Notes: a model not told the origin generated them from the letters alone. Positions 1 to 11,200 are shown, numbered from the stretch's first letter. The stretch: DNA of 64,000 nt from Companilactobacillus pabuli (GCF_014058425.1 NZ_CP049366.1:1736001-1800000); one strand, 5' to 3'. Made by a program: numbers and translations.

Positions 1-312
1 CGGACATCCCATATTAATATCAATAATATCAGCACCAGTATTCTCAGCCACAAATCTAGCCGCATTGACTAAGGTTTCTGTATTGCCTCCAAAAACTTGA
101 ATGCTTACGGGATGTTCCTTGGGATCGACGAAAAGCATGCCTAAAGTTTTAGCATTATGATATTTGATACCTTCGCCACTGATCATTTCACAAACGACCA
201 GACCGGCGCCAAATTCTCTTGCTGTCACCCGAAAGGCTGAATTAGTAACACCCGCCATTGGGGCAACGACGATTTGGTTTGGTATCGTCACATTGCCTAT
301 TTTCCATTCCAT
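1..312 (-). CDS. dus: tRNA-dihydrouridine synthase (DusB-like), C-terminus cut off by the window
   Basis: FMN enzyme that reduces specific uridines in the tRNA D-loop to dihydrouridine. Only about 104 N-terminal residues lie in the window; the frame stays open to base 1. Reading from the ATG at 310-312 the protein begins MEWKIGNVTIPNQIVVAPMA, followed by GVTNSAFR, the FMN-binding N-terminal strand of Dus proteins, and further on contains QVFGG and DINMGCP. The gene follows hslO on the same strand, the usual order in lactobacilli (ftsH-hslO-dus, often then lysS). The exact Dus subfamily cannot be fixed without the C-terminal domain. Confidence 0.93.
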   Translation of the reverse strand, partial: MEWKIGNVTIPNQIVVAPMAGVTNSAFRVTAREFGAGLVVCEMISGEGIKYHNAKTLGMLFVDPKEHPVSIQVFGGNTETLVNAARFVAENTGADIIDINMGCP

Positions 313-382
313 ACGTTTACCTCTGATCATTCAACTACAACGTCAAATAATAACAAATTATCTATTGACATGGCAAATATGA

Positions 383-1264
383 TTAACCTTGTTGGGCAAT
401 AATTTCTTTTAGATCGGCTTCACTAAATTGATATTTGTTACCACAGAATTTGCAAACTGCTTCAGCACCATGATTTTCTTTGATCATATTCTCTAATTCT
501 GATTTTTGTAAGGTTGCTAATGATTTAGAAAATCTTTCTTTAGAACAATCGCATTTGAATCCAACTGGCATTTCTTCCAAATACTTCATTTCAATACCAT
601 TCATGACTTTTTCCATGATGTCCTTGTTGCTCAAACCTTCATTCAGCAATGTTGACAAATTAGGAATAGTCTTCAGATTAGCTTCAATTTTGGCAATATC
701 TTTATCACTTGCACCAGGAAGTGTTTGGACCAAGAAGCCACCAGCTGCACCAACAGTTTCATTAGGTGTCACAAAAACTGAAACACCAATTGCTGAAGGA
801 ATTTGTTCAGATTTGGCCATATAGTAAGCAAAGTCCATACCGATTTCTCCTGAAACCAAAGGAACTGAACCAGTAAAAGGAGCTTTTAGATGTAAGTCTT
901 TAGTAATGCTCAAAGTACCGTCTGTTCCAACAGCTGCCTTGACATTAATATGACCGTCTTCTCTAGCCTTCAAACTGATATGTGGGTTAGTAATATAACC
1001 TTTGACATAACCTTTAGCGTTAGCATCGACCACAATTGCACCAACTGGGCCATTGCCTTGAATACGAGTTGTTAATACTTCGTCTTCTTTCAAAGTTGAC
1101 GTTGCAACAAGCATTGAACCAATCAAAGTTCTTCCAAGAGCAGCACTAGAATTTCTCCAAGTGTCGTGTCTTTTTTGAGCTTCTTGAACGGTTTGTGTGG
1201 CATTAACAACGTAAGCTCTAAACTTACCGTTAGTTGAAACAGCTTTTGTTAATGTATCTGTCAT
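383..1264 (-). CDS. hslO: Hsp33 redox-activated molecular chaperone
   Basis: Cytosolic holdase that is switched on when oxidation releases zinc from its C-terminal redox switch. The 293-residue length is normal. The four zinc ligands are visible as CDC at about residues 238-240 and CKFC at 271-274. The ATG at 1264 is preceded by a GGAGG site. It lies directly downstream of ftsH, separated by a strong terminator, so it may be transcribed by read-through or from its own weak promoter. Both neighbours deal with protein quality control under stress. Confidence 0.97.
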   Translation of the reverse strand: MTDTLTKAVSTNGKFRAYVVNATQTVQEAQKRHDTWRNSSAALGRTLIGSMLVATSTLKEDEVLTTRIQGNGPVGAIVVDANAKGYVKGYITNPHISLKAREDGHINVKAAVGTDGTLSITKDLHLKAPFTGSVPLVSGEIGMDFAYYMAKSEQIPSAIGVSVFVTPNETVGAAGGFLVQTLPGASDKDIAKIEANLKTIPNLSTLLNEGLSNKDIMEKVMNGIEMKYLEEMPVGFKCDCSKERFSKSLATLQKSELENMIKENHGAEAVCKFCGNKYQFSEADLKEIIAQQG

Positions 1265-1286
1265 ATTTATTTCCTCCGTTCAAAAA

Positions 1287-1312
1287 AGCGACTCCATAAG
1301 AGTCGCTTTTTC
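1287..1312 (-). terminator. Rho-independent terminator after ftsH
   Basis: GCGACTC (1288-1294) pairs with GAGTCGC (1300-1306), with T tracts on both strands. It lies between the ftsH stop and the hslO start and would end ftsH messages on the minus strand. Confidence 0.85.
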
Positions 1313-1320
1313 TTATATTA

Positions 1321-3501
1321 TTAATTATCACTATTATTATCTTTATTGCTATCTGAATTACTATCAGAATTTTCTGTTGAATCGTTTGTATCAGATGAAT
1401 CATTCTTTGGTTGATCATCTTTTTCAGAAGGGAATGTAGTGTCATCAGCAGTTGTTTCTGACTTGGCATTTTCCTCTTTGTTTGATTCTTCAGCTTTTTG
1501 TTTGGCAGCATCTTTTGCTTCAGCAGCTTTCTTAGCTTCTTCAAAAGTAGCAGCACTTTCACTTGGGAATTCTTGGTTAGCATCATTAGCAGGCATCTTA
1601 CCTGTCTTGTACAAGCTCAAGATTTCCTTTTCATCAAGTGTTTCGTACTTCAACAAGGCCTCGGCAATAATCTTATGTTGTTCACGATGTGTTTCAAGAA
1701 TTTCTCGAGCACGTTCGTGATCTTCATCGATAATGCGTTTAACTTCTTGGTCGATAGCTTTGGCAGTGTCTTCAGAGTATGAAGGCAATTGACGATAGTT
1801 ACCACCACTGAATGGTTGTCCATTCTTTTCAAGTTGAACAGTACCAAGCTTGTCTGTCATACCATATTCAGTAACCATAGTACGAGCAATTTGAGTAGCT
1901 TGCTCAAAGTCATTTGAAGCACCGGATGATGGTTGACCAACGATTAACTCTTCAGCCGTACGTCCACCAAGCAAACCAGTAATTTGTTCATTTAATTCTT
2001 TCTTAGTAGCAAGGTTTTGATCATCCTTAGGAAGCATGATAGCGTAACCGCCAGCACGTCCACGAGGAACAATCGTAACCTTTCTAACTACTCGAGAATC
2101 ACTCAAGACCAAACCAATCAAAGCATGTCCAGCTTCGTGATAAGCAACCGTATGACGTTCTTTTTCAGGAACAACACGGTTTCTCTTAGCAGGACCAGCG
2201 ATAACACGGTCTTCAGCTTCATCAAGATCAGTTGGATCAATCTTTTGCTTACCACGTCTTGCAGCAACTAGAGCAGCTTCGTTAAGTAAGTTTTCAAGAT
2301 CAGCACCAGCAAAACCTGGAGTTTGTTGAGCAATAGCTTTCAAATCAACATCGTCTGTGAATGGCTTATTCTTAGCATGAACTTTAAGAATAGCTTCACG
2401 ACCCTTGACGTCTGGACGACCAACAAGGATCTTTCTATCGAAACGACCTGGACGTAGTAACGCTGGATCAAGCACATCGGAACGGTTAGTAGCAGCCATA
2501 ACGATGACACCTTCGTTACCAGTAAATCCATCCATTTCAATCAATAATTGGTTAAGCGTTTGTTCACGTTCATCGTTACCACCACCGGTACCGGAACCAC
2601 GTTGACGACCAACGGCATCAATTTCATCGATAAAGATGATTGATGGAGCATCTTTTTTGGCGTTTTCAAACAAGTCACGAACACGTGATGCACCAACACC
2701 AACGAACATTTCAACGAAGTCTGAACCAGAGATTGAATAAAACGGAACTTTGGCTTCACCAGCAACAGCCTTAGCTAGTAAAGTTTTACCAGTCCCGGGA
2801 GGACCCTCAAGAAGAACACCTGATGGGATTCTGGCACCCAAAGAAACAAATTTCCTTGGGTCTTTTAGAAATTCAACAACTTCAACAAGTTCTTGTTTTT
2901 CTTCTTCAGCACCGGCAACATCAGAAAATCTAACTTTATTTTTCTTTGGATCTTGAGGTTTAACCTTGGATTTACCGAAGTTCATTACACGGTTAGCACC
3001 GCCACCTTGGCCTCCTCGACCCATCATTGCAAAGATTATAAAGAAGAATAATGCAAACGGAACAATCACCGTCAAAATCAAAGAAATCCATTGACCGGAC
3101 TGTGATTTAGGAGCCGCAGTCGTCTTAACTCCCTTGGCAGTCGCAGCGTTATTGATTCTCTTTAACGTATCATTATTAGGCAAAACAGTTGAACTAAATG
3201 AAGTTACTTCACTAGAACCAGTGCTTTGAGAACGGCTAAATAATGACACGGAACGTGTAGTATCAGCCTTTTGAGCTTTCTTGTATTCACCAGTAACTTG
3301 ATAAGCCCCTCCGATAGGTTCCAATTTGAAACTCTTCACTTTGCCTTGCTTCAATTGTGTGATGAATTGGTCTTGGCTTAATGTCTTTGATTGGTCTGAG
3401 GATTGACCACCAGCAAACCAACTTGCTGCAAGAACCAAAACAACAAAGAGCAAGATGTAAAACAGGCTATTGTTAATTAACCTATTTCGATTATTTTTCA
3501 T
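1321..3501 (-). CDS. ftsH: ATP-dependent zinc metalloprotease FtsH
   Basis: Membrane-anchored AAA+ protease that degrades unassembled membrane proteins and regulatory proteins. The 726 residues contain a transmembrane helix at about 13-30, an extracytoplasmic domain, a second helix at about 138-160, Walker A GPPGTGKT at 233-240, the Walker B segment IIFIDEID, and the zinc site HEAGH at 455-459. The tail after about residue 640 is a long, low-complexity stretch rich in Ala/Glu/Lys and then Asp/Ser/Asn, typical of lactobacilli and dispensable for catalysis by analogy. An AGGAGG site precedes the ATG. A promoter with an overlapping palindrome lies upstream, so it can be transcribed apart from hpt. 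Confidence 0.98.
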   Translation of the reverse strand: MKNNRNRLINNSLFYILLFVVLVLAASWFAGGQSSDQSKTLSQDQFITQLKQGKVKSFKLEPIGGAYQVTGEYKKAQKADTTRSVSLFSRSQSTGSSEVTSFSSTVLPNNDTLKRINNAATAKGVKTTAAPKSQSGQWISLILTVIVPFALFFFIIFAMMGRGGQGGGANRVMNFGKSKVKPQDPKKNKVRFSDVAGAEEEKQELVEVVEFLKDPRKFVSLGARIPSGVLLEGPPGTGKTLLAKAVAGEAKVPFYSISGSDFVEMFVGVGASRVRDLFENAKKDAPSIIFIDEIDAVGRQRGSGTGGGNDEREQTLNQLLIEMDGFTGNEGVIVMAATNRSDVLDPALLRPGRFDRKILVGRPDVKGREAILKVHAKNKPFTDDVDLKAIAQQTPGFAGADLENLLNEAALVAARRGKQKIDPTDLDEAEDRVIAGPAKRNRVVPEKERHTVAYHEAGHALIGLVLSDSRVVRKVTIVPRGRAGGYAIMLPKDDQNLATKKELNEQITGLLGGRTAEELIVGQPSSGASNDFEQATQIARTMVTEYGMTDKLGTVQLEKNGQPFSGGNYRQLPSYSEDTAKAIDQEVKRIIDEDHERAREILETHREQHKIIAEALLKYETLDEKEILSLYKTGKMPANDANQEFPSESAATFEEAKKAAEAKDAAKQKAEESNKEENAKSETTADDTTFPSEKDDQPKNDSSDTNDSTENSDSNSDSNKDNNSDN

Positions 3502-3525
3502 ACATTTCCTCCTAATTACTTAGAC

Positions 3526-3560
3526 GTTACATATTGTAACATTGGTGAACATTAACACAA
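3526..3560 (-). promoter_or_regulatory. Putative ftsH promoter with palindromic operator-like site
   Basis: On the minus strand TTGTGT (3555-3560) and TACAAT (3533-3538) are 16 bp apart, a plausible sigma-A promoter. The -10 box is embedded in the perfect palindrome GTTACATATTGTAAC (3526-3540). I do not recognise the palindrome as CIRCE or a CtsR box. Confidence 0.5.
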
Positions 3561-3583
3561 TAATAATTGTAACTCTATCTAAA

Positions 3584-4129
3584 TTATTTTGTACTATATA
3601 CGTCTGGTTTTAAAACCCCAACATAAGGTAAATTACGATATTGCTCATTATAATCCATTCCATAACCAACAACGAATTCATCTGGAATTTGTACACCAAT
3701 GTAATCGACGTCAACATGTTTGATTCTTCGAGCAGGTTTATCTAAAAAGGAAACAATTTTAATTGAGTTAGCATGTCTGGCATTAAACAACTCAGTCAAT
3801 CTATCCAATGTATAACCAGTATCGATAATATCTTCAACAATGACTACATCACGTCCACGTAATGACGTATCCAAATCTTTAATGATTCTAACGTCACCAG
3901 TTGACATCGTATTTTCGCCACCATAACTAGAAACATCCATAAAATCGTATTCCATTTTAATATCGATATTCTTAACCAAATCCATCATAAACATTGCTGC
4001 ACCACGCAAGATACAAACAAACAACGGATTCTTACCACGATACTCCTCAGTTAATTCTTTTCCTAAACGAGCATTAGCCTTTTGGATCTCTTCTTTCGAA
4101 ACCAAAATCTTTTCGATATCTGAATTCAT
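3584..4129 (-). CDS. hpt: Hypoxanthine phosphoribosyltransferase
   Basis: Salvage enzyme that converts hypoxanthine or guanine plus PRPP to IMP or GMP. It is 181 residues long with the PRPP-binding loop VVIVEDIIDTGYT and the usual type I PRTase fold. The start overlaps the tilS stop by 4 bases (ATGA), a conserved tilS-hpt coupling in Firmicutes. Confidence 0.97.
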   Translation of the reverse strand: MNSDIEKILVSKEEIQKANARLGKELTEEYRGKNPLFVCILRGAAMFMMDLVKNIDIKMEYDFMDVSSYGGENTMSTGDVRIIKDLDTSLRGRDVVIVEDIIDTGYTLDRLTELFNARHANSIKIVSFLDKPARRIKHVDVDYIGVQIPDEFVVGYGMDYNEQYRNLPYVGVLKPDVYSTK

Positions 4130-5451
4130 TCTTTTACCTCAACAAAGTTAATTTTGTAATGTTTATTACCTTTTTTTAAATAATCACTCATATTATAAAT
4201 TTTTTCAACCCAAACTATCTGATTATCAAATAATAAAACTAAATAATTTTTACGTTCATATTCAGGTATTTTTTCATTAATAAATCGTTTACTCAATTTT
4301 TGATGTTTTCCATTAGAAAGAAGCAACTTATCCCCATCACGACGCGTTCTTAACGTGATTGTCTGGGGGATTTTGTCAACAACTAACGTACCTGAGTCAT
4401 CATTCGTAATTTTTATTTTTTTTCCATTAAAAGTAATAGTCTGATTTAGTTTAACATCAATTGTTTCAAAATTAGTCGGTGTAGCTTTTTTTATAACAAA
4501 CTGATTGTAAGTACGAATAAAACGCCATGAATCTTCTAAATCAACCGCAGCATTACTTTGATCACCAGTTAAAACTTCAATGATCTGATCGATTTGACGA
4601 TTACTGATGGAAATATCTAATTTTCGCTTCGTAAAGAAATTTCCCCAAAACAAGGTCTGTTGGCCTTTATCCAATTGTAAAACTGGCTTTATTCGTCCGA
4701 TAATTTGCTGCGAATTTTCTCTTAAATCCATTGCTTTTTCAATCGAAATGAATTGTTTTTTAGCCAAATTGATCAATGCTGTCAGCTGTTGGTCAAAAAA
4801 GCGAAAATGACTCAACAACTGTCCGTTTTCTTTTTGTAATTCTGGGAAAATATTGTTTCTCAAACGGTTACGCATGGTTATGTTATCAAAATTAGTTTCA
4901 TCCTGGACATGATTTATATCATGGATATCTGCATATTCAGCTAATTGGCGTTTAGAAAAATCCAATAATGGTCGGACTATTTGACCAGTTCCAAAAGGAC
5001 GTTGTTCCTTTAAGCTGACAACCTCATAAGCATTGCCTGATCGAATCATTTTCATCAAAATGTTTTCTGCCAAATCATTATTATGGTGGGCCGTCAGCAA
5101 CGTATCAAAATTACCTTTTGCCATAACTTTCTTAAAGAAATCATAGCGAAAACTCCTAGCTGCAGCTTCCATTCCAACATCCTTAGGCTTTTTGCGCCAC
5201 TTGGTAGTAAAGAATTGATAACCATTTTCAACACAATACTTTTTGACAAATTTTACTTCGTCGGCACTTTCCGGTCTCAAATCGTGGTCAACGTCAACTA
5301 CCGCAAAATTGTCTGGATCTAAAACTCTGCCAACAACGTGTAATAAGACCATCGAATCCACGCCACCGGATACGGCCACTAAAACTTTCTTAGCTTGATA
5401 GCGTTGGAGTTTTTGGCGCAAGGTTCCTAATAATTTATTGTCTAATTCCAT
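4126..5451 (-). CDS. tilS: tRNA(Ile)-lysidine synthase
   Basis: Modifies C34 of tRNA-Ile(CAU) to lysidine so that it reads AUA; essential in bacteria. The PP-loop motif SGGVDSM lies near the N-terminus, followed by the TilS substrate-binding and C-terminal domains (about 441 residues). I chose the ATG at 5449-5451 because GGAGG sits 7 bases upstream. An in-frame start at 5487 would run through the terminator stem of the preceding gene and lacks a ribosome site. Confidence 0.95.
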   Translation of the reverse strand: MELDNKLLGTLRQKLQRYQAKKVLVAVSGGVDSMVLLHVVGRVLDPDNFAVVDVDHDLRPESADEVKFVKKYCVENGYQFFTTKWRKKPKDVGMEAAARSFRYDFFKKVMAKGNFDTLLTAHHNNDLAENILMKMIRSGNAYEVVSLKEQRPFGTGQIVRPLLDFSKRQLAEYADIHDINHVQDETNFDNITMRNRLRNNIFPELQKENGQLLSHFRFFDQQLTALINLAKKQFISIEKAMDLRENSQQIIGRIKPVLQLDKGQQTLFWGNFFTKRKLDISISNRQIDQIIEVLTGDQSNAAVDLEDSWRFIRTYNQFVIKKATPTNFETIDVKLNQTITFNGKKIKITNDDSGTLVVDKIPQTITLRTRRDGDKLLLSNGKHQKLSKRFINEKIPEYERKNYLVLLFDNQIVWVEKIYNMSDYLKKGNKHYKINFVEVKE

Positions 5452-5468
5452 ACTTGCCTCCACTGAAA

Positions 5469-5498
5469 TAAAAAAGGTTGAGACCAAGTCCCAACCAT
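5469..5498 (-). terminator. Terminator between the S1-domain gene and tilS
   Basis: Minus-strand hairpin GGTTGGGA/TCTCAACC (5476-5496, one mismatch) followed by six T residues. It ends just before the tilS ribosome binding site, so expression of tilS and hpt probably depends on partial read-through. Confidence 0.75.
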
Positions 5499-5507
5499 AT
5501 AAAATTA

Positions 5508-5921
5508 TTAGCTACGGCGTCCGCCACGACCACCACGTTTGCCTTCAGTGTTTTTCTTTAAGATACTTAGTCGTTCTTCACTTTCTTTCATGAAGCCTGA
5601 CATCATATCGTCAAAGCTTTCTTGCTTACGTTGTGGTTTCCTTTCATTACGCTCGTGTGAACGATGTGAATGATACTTTGGCTTAGGTTTGTCTGACGCT
5701 TGCTTAATTGAAAGTGCAATTTTATGATTTCTTTCACCAAGAACTAAAACTTTCACTGTATCGCCAATGCTTAGCACATCATGGATATCTTTAACGTATC
5801 CATCGGCAATTTCACTGATGTGCACCATTCCGCTTTGTCCTTCTCCTAGGTCAACGAATGCCCCAAAATTTGTAATTCCAGTAACTTTGCCTTCTGTTTT
5901 AGCTCCTACTTCAACTGTCAT
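5508..5921 (-). CDS. S1-domain RNA-binding protein (YabR / general stress protein 13 type)
   Basis: Small RNA-binding protein of 137 residues. Residues 1-72 form one S1 OB-fold (VGAKTEGKVTGITNFGAFVD, then GMVHISE). The rest is a basic, Arg/Lys/His-rich disordered tail ending in GGRGGRRS. Homologues between divIC and tilS in Firmicutes associate with ribosomes; the exact role is unsettled. The best Shine-Dalgarno match (AAAGGA) is unusually far from the ATG (about 16 bases, with a T tract between), so the start or its efficiency may differ from the prediction. Confidence 0.9.
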   Translation of the reverse strand: MTVEVGAKTEGKVTGITNFGAFVDLGEGQSGMVHISEIADGYVKDIHDVLSIGDTVKVLVLGERNHKIALSIKQASDKPKPKYHSHRSHERNERKPQRKQESFDDMMSGFMKESEERLSILKKNTEGKRGGRGGRRS

Positions 5922-5944
5922 CTAATTAAAAAAAATTCCTTTCC

Positions 5945-6334
5945 CTATTTTTGAATCGTAGTGGTTTTTACATCATCTGGCAAATTATAAATTTGTTCGC
6001 CCGGTTTGCTATACATGTACTTCTCACGAATGTATTTTTCCAAATAATTCGTGTTATGAAGCTGGCTCACTTCGAGCTTTAAATCCTGTTGTGTGGATTT
6101 TTGCTTGTCTAGCTTTTGCTTGCTAACTTCAATCTGTTCCATTGTATTAGTGTAAGTTCGGTGCGCATTAAAAATTTGAACGCCAAAGACAGTCAAAATA
6201 ATCACAAAAATAATGCCTATCATCAAAATACGCCGACGATGAACTTTCTTGACGTAATTTTTACGATGATTAGGAGTTTGAGATTTCTTTGGCTGTAAGA
6301 CTGAAACGTTGGAATTTAATTTACGTACTTCCAT
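5945..6334 (-). CDS. divIC: Septum formation initiator DivIC (FtsB-like)
   Basis: Bitopic division protein that joins FtsL and DivIB at the septum. Of 129 residues, about 1-35 are basic and cytoplasmic, about 36-53 form one membrane helix (ILMIGIIFVIILTVFGVQIF), and the extracellular part is a Gln/Lys-rich coiled coil ending in the conserved YIREKYMYSKPGEQIYNLP segment. GGGGAG lies 7 bases before the ATG. It sits in the conserved rqcP-divIC-S1 order. Confidence 0.93.
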   Translation of the reverse strand: MEVRKLNSNVSVLQPKKSQTPNHRKNYVKKVHRRRILMIGIIFVIILTVFGVQIFNAHRTYTNTMEQIEVSKQKLDKQKSTQQDLKLEVSQLHNTNYLEKYIREKYMYSKPGEQIYNLPDDVKTTTIQK

Positions 6335-6432
6335 ACCACTACTCCCCTAGAAATGATTACCTTGAGTATAACAAGTTTAAGCAATTATTTGAATAATAAA
6401 ATGGTTAATTTTAATCTATTTCTAATTTTTGA

Positions 6433-6672
6433 TTAGACTTCTTCGTACATATCAGCTGATTCATTTTTCTTAGTTGTATCTTTGGTATTGAGAATTCTAA
6501 TTTTCATAGTTCTTTCTCCAAAGTGTAATTCTAATACATCCCCGACACCAACATCAGTAGACGATTTGGCTACACGATCGTTGATAGTAGCACGACCGTT
6601 ATCGGCAAACTCCTTAGCAACAGTTCTTCTCTTAATAATACGGCTTACTTTTAAAAACTTATCTAGTCTCAT
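6433..6672 (-). CDS. rqcP: S4-domain ribosome quality control factor RqcP (YabO)
   Basis: A 79-residue S4-type RNA-binding protein (MRLDKFLKVSRIIKRRTVAK). In B. subtilis RqcP works with RqcH on obstructed 50S subunits to drive alanine tailing of stalled peptides. Length and position between the flippase gene and divIC match YabO. The start overlaps the end of the flippase gene region (2-base gap). Confidence 0.93.
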   Translation of the reverse strand: MRLDKFLKVSRIIKRRTVAKEFADNGRATINDRVAKSSTDVGVGDVLELHFGERTMKIRILNTKDTTKKNESADMYEEV

Positions 6673-6674
6673 AA

Positions 6675-8234
6675 TTAATCCTCAATTTTCATAAATTTGG
6701 TGAGATATTTACCCATTGGTAAAATTTCCCATTCTTCTTTAGTCAACATTCTCCAATGTTTGGACAATTTTAAATAAACTAATGCCCCAATAGGAATGGC
6801 AATAATATTTAAAATCACACTGTGAACTCGAGTCATCGTTGTACCAACAGCAAACAAACTGACAATAATCTTGACAATGACGGCCATTACTAGTCCCGCC
6901 TTGATCAGATTAAAGATAAATCGTTTGTCTAAAGATAAAAATTCACGATTGAAATCATAAATAATTAAGATTCCAAATAAAATCACGCATTCACTCAAAA
7001 CGGTTGCCATAGCTCCACCAGCAATTCCATATTTAGGAATCAAAATAACATTCAAAGCTGCCTTAGCTACTAACGACATTCCAAACAACACTAATTTGTG
7101 AATGTTTTTTTCATCATCACTACTAGTTATTGCAATCAACAAATTGATCAACGACACGATCAAAATCGACAGCATATAAATGCCCAAAGTTTTCGAGCCA
7201 TTCATATCAGTAAACAACATCGTATTGATCTGAGGCATTAAGGCAATCAATCCAGCTGTTTCTGCCACTGAAAGCCACAAACAAACTCGGACCATCTTTT
7301 GAATCGTCGCTTGATTTTGTTTTACTCTATTAGTTTCCTTTAACTGCGGCATGATTGTAGAAACAAACGACAATGAAATAACGATTCCTAACTGCAACAA
7401 TGGTTGTCCACGATCAAAAATCCCTTTTTGAATTTCCGCTTGTGTCAACGAGATTCCCGAATGCATTAATAATCGCAGCATTGAAAAGGAGTCAATAAAT
7501 TGATAAAAAATCGTAATTCCGGTAAAGACGATAATCAACAATATTTCCAAAGCTAGTCCATGTTCAAGTTTGATTTTTCCATCACTAGCGGCTTCTTCGA
7601 TTCGATGATGCTTTTGAAAAGTTTTCACCAAAATAATCACTGCTAAAATTCCACCGATAAACGCTCCGGCATTAGCAATCGATCCCATTTGATAAACATT
7701 CAAAATCCCATGTCCAAACAAAATTGCACTCGTAATAATGACTACGATCCGCAAAAATTGTTCACTGACTTGTGAAATCGCACTTGGTGTCATCAATAAA
7801 TCACTTTGAAAATAACCGCGCAAACTGGCTTCAAAAGGTACTAATAAGAACGTCAAAGCGACCATTCTCACTTCCAAATAAAGTTGTGGATCTCCCATCA
7901 AAAAAGCTAAATATCTGGAAGACATCCATAACAATCCAGTAACAACGACACAACTAACCGATAAAATCACAAAGGTTTTTTTTAATAAATTGTGTTTAGC
8001 AGTCAGCGAATCTTGTTGAGCAATGGTTTTTGAAATAACCACCGGCAAACCGGATAAAGCTAAAACTGAGAATATCCCATAAATTGGATAAACTTGTTGA
8101 TAAATAAAATAACCACGATCCCCAACAATATTCTGCAATGGAATCCGATAAATGGCACTCAATAGCTCAGAGAACAATGAGGCAATAGTCAGAATCCAGG
8201 TCCCCTTAATAGCCCTAGACACTTCTTTTTGCAT
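6675..8234 (-). CDS. Polysaccharide/lipid flippase of the MOP superfamily (YabM/SpoVB-like)
   Basis: A 519-residue polytopic membrane protein with about 14 predicted helices, starting KGTWILTIASLFSELLSAIYRIPLQNIVGD, which is the conserved N-terminal helix of the polysaccharide transporter/SpoVB family. It probably flips a lipid-linked wall or capsule precursor; the substrate cannot be told from the sequence. It lies 2 bases after mfd and has no good ribosome site, so translation is likely coupled to mfd. Confidence 0.9.
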   Translation of the reverse strand: MQKEVSRAIKGTWILTIASLFSELLSAIYRIPLQNIVGDRGYFIYQQVYPIYGIFSVLALSGLPVVISKTIAQQDSLTAKHNLLKKTFVILSVSCVVVTGLLWMSSRYLAFLMGDPQLYLEVRMVALTFLLVPFEASLRGYFQSDLLMTPSAISQVSEQFLRIVVIITSAILFGHGILNVYQMGSIANAGAFIGGILAVIILVKTFQKHHRIEEAASDGKIKLEHGLALEILLIIVFTGITIFYQFIDSFSMLRLLMHSGISLTQAEIQKGIFDRGQPLLQLGIVISLSFVSTIMPQLKETNRVKQNQATIQKMVRVCLWLSVAETAGLIALMPQINTMLFTDMNGSKTLGIYMLSILIVSLINLLIAITSSDDEKNIHKLVLFGMSLVAKAALNVILIPKYGIAGGAMATVLSECVILFGILIIYDFNREFLSLDKRFIFNLIKAGLVMAVIVKIIVSLFAVGTTMTRVHSVILNIIAIPIGALVYLKLSKHWRMLTKEEWEILPMGKYLTKFMKIED

Positions 8235-8236
8235 AA

Positions 8237-11200
8237 TTAATTTTTAATTTTTTCTTTCTTTAATTTGTCGAAACCTTCAGCCATCTTTTGGGCAAAAGTT
8301 TCAAGTTGTTGGAACCATTCAGATTTATCAACACTCTTTGAATCCAAAGTCATCTTAAATTCATCATTCTTGTCACTGACTTTAGCCTTCATTGTCGTAT
8401 TGCTCAAAAACTTAAAGACTAAATCACCAGTTAAGTAATCATTAGCCTTTTTATCGAATTTAATCGTAATGAAACTATCTCTCATAACGACACTCTTAAC
8501 TAATGATTCATCGAATGAATTCTTCAATAGACTGATATCTAACAAATTAGCAACTTCTTGAGGATACTTACCAAAGCGATCTAATAATTCGGACTTAACT
8601 TCTTGGTAATTTTCCAGAGAATCAATTTGTCTAATTCGCTTGTATAATTCAACTTTTTGACGTTGATCACTGATGTAATCATTTGGTAAATAAGCTTCCA
8701 CAGCCAAATTAACTTCAGAATTGGTCTTTTCAGCTTTCGTATGACCACGTTTTTTGGCAACAGCATCATTTAGCATTTGCGTGTACAAATCAAATCCGAC
8801 TGAATCAATAAAGCCGTGTTGTTGTTTACCGAGTAAATTACCAGCGCCACGAATCGACAAATCACGCATGGCAATTTTGAATCCAGAACCTAGTTCGGTA
8901 AAGTTCTTAATAGCCTCAAGACGTTGTTCGCCGACTTCAGTTAAAACTTTATTTGGACGATACATCAAGTATGCATAAGCTACTCGACTTGAACGACCTA
9001 CTCGACCTCTAATTTGATAAAGTTGTGACAAACCATAACGATCCGCATTTTCAACGATCAAAGTGTTGGTATTTGGCATATCAACACCAGTTTCAATGAT
9101 GGTAGTTGTTACTAAAACATCATATTCACCGTTCAAATAGTCAGCGATTACGCCTTCCATTTGAGTTTCATTCATTCGTCCATGAGCGGTCGCAATTCTA
9201 GCATCGGGTACTAAAGCTTGTAATTGTTCGGCCACTTGATCCATATCTTCAACTCGGTTGTGCAAATAAAAGACTTGTCCACCACGTGCCATCTCTCGTT
9301 TGATAGCACCAGCGATAACTTCATAATTTTGTTCCATCACGTAAGTTTGAACCGGATACCGATTGCTAGGAGCCGTTTCAATCAAAGAAAGATCACGCAC
9401 ACCTAACATCGACATGTTCAAAGTTCTAGGAATTGGTGTAGCTGTTAAAGTTAGGACATCGACATTAGCCTTTAGCTGCTTGATTTTTTCCTTGTGTTTA
9501 ACACCAAACCGTTGTTCCTCATCAATAATTAAAAGCCCAATATCGCTGAACTTAACATCTTTTGACAATAAACGATGTGTTCCAACAATAATATCTAACT
9601 GACCATCAGCCAATTGCTCGATTGTTTCTTTACTTTGTTTTCTTGTTTGAAAACGTGACAAAATACCGATGTTGACAGGAAAACCTTCAAAACGTTCCTT
9701 CATAGTTTCGTAATGTTGTTGAACTAATAAAGTTGTTGGCGCTAAGAAAACAACTTGTTTGCCGGCCTCAACAGCTTTAAAAGCAGCTCTTAAAGCCACT
9801 TCAGTCTTACCAAAACCAACATCCCCGACTAACAAGCGATCCATCGGATGAGGTTTTTCCATGTCACGCTTGATTTCGTCAATTGAACGCAATTGATCTG
9901 GCGTCTCTGGATAAGGAAAGGCATTGTCAAAATCATGCTGCATCGAATCATCTTTAGGAAAAGCAAAACCTTTTTCAGCCTCACGTTTAGCATACAAGTC
10001 AATCAAATCATCAGCGATATCTTCAATATTAGATTGAACTTTACGTTTAGTCTTTTGCCATTCGTTACCACCCAATTTATTGATCTTAGGTGATTTACCT
10101 TCAGCAGAAACGTACTTTTGGACCATATCCAATTGGGTAACGGGGATGAATAAGCGCCCATCGTCACGATACTCAATCGTAATATAATCTTGGTGCTTAC
10201 CATCAACTTCCATCGTCTGCATACCGATGAATTTACCAATACCATGGTTGACGTGAACAACGTAGTCGCCTGGTTTTAGTTCGTTGTAACTCTTCAATCT
10301 CTCGGCATTAGCTAAAGTTTGATGCCGACGCTTCTTAGGTTGACGGTTAAACAATTCTTTTTCTGTAATTACTGCTAATTTTTCCTCTGGCATTTCAAAA
10401 CCAGAACTCAAACTAGCATTCATAATTTGTGTTTGACCTGTAATTACTTTATCTTCAGTTGTCAACGTAGCTTTGATGCCAAAGTCGGTCAAAGTATTGT
10501 TGATAGCATCGATTCTTTTTTCGTTGCTTATGGCTAAAACCACCGTATATTCTTGTTTTTGCCAACGTTCTACTTCAGATTTTAAAAGAGGCATCTGACT
10601 GAAGAACTGTTGCATTGAACGAACTGAAACATCTTGCAACTGATTCAGACGCATCCGTCCCATTCCTTGTTGAAAAGCTGACAAATAGATTTGTCCATGA
10701 AGGTCTTCTTTAATGTTTTCCACGAAGTCCTGACGAATCTTTTGTTCAGGTAGAGCCTTACCAAACTCCAGTTGACTGGCTAGCCATGATTCGTTTTCAG
10801 CTCGATTGTCGTTAGATTGTTCAATCAAACGATTGTACTCATCAAAAATCACTAAATCATCAGTTTGCAAATAATCCAAGAGACTATCTGGTTTTTCAAA
10901 AACGTAATCGGCAATTCGGCCAATATTTTCTGGACGCATCCCTTCAGACAACTCAGCTATCGTCTGTCCAAAAGAAATTTCCAAATTGTCTTTGATATCT
11001 TTATCATCAGTCGAGGCTAATTGTTTTTGATAGCTCTTTTGCAACTTATCCAAAGCTTTAATGACTTGTTCATCTGTTACGATTCGGTCTTTAGCAGGCA
11101 GTACTTCAATTTTTTCTAAAGTATCCATACTGCGTTGCGTTTCAGTATCGAAAAATTTAATTTTTTCTACTTGATTGCCGAAAAAGTCGATTCGAACTGG

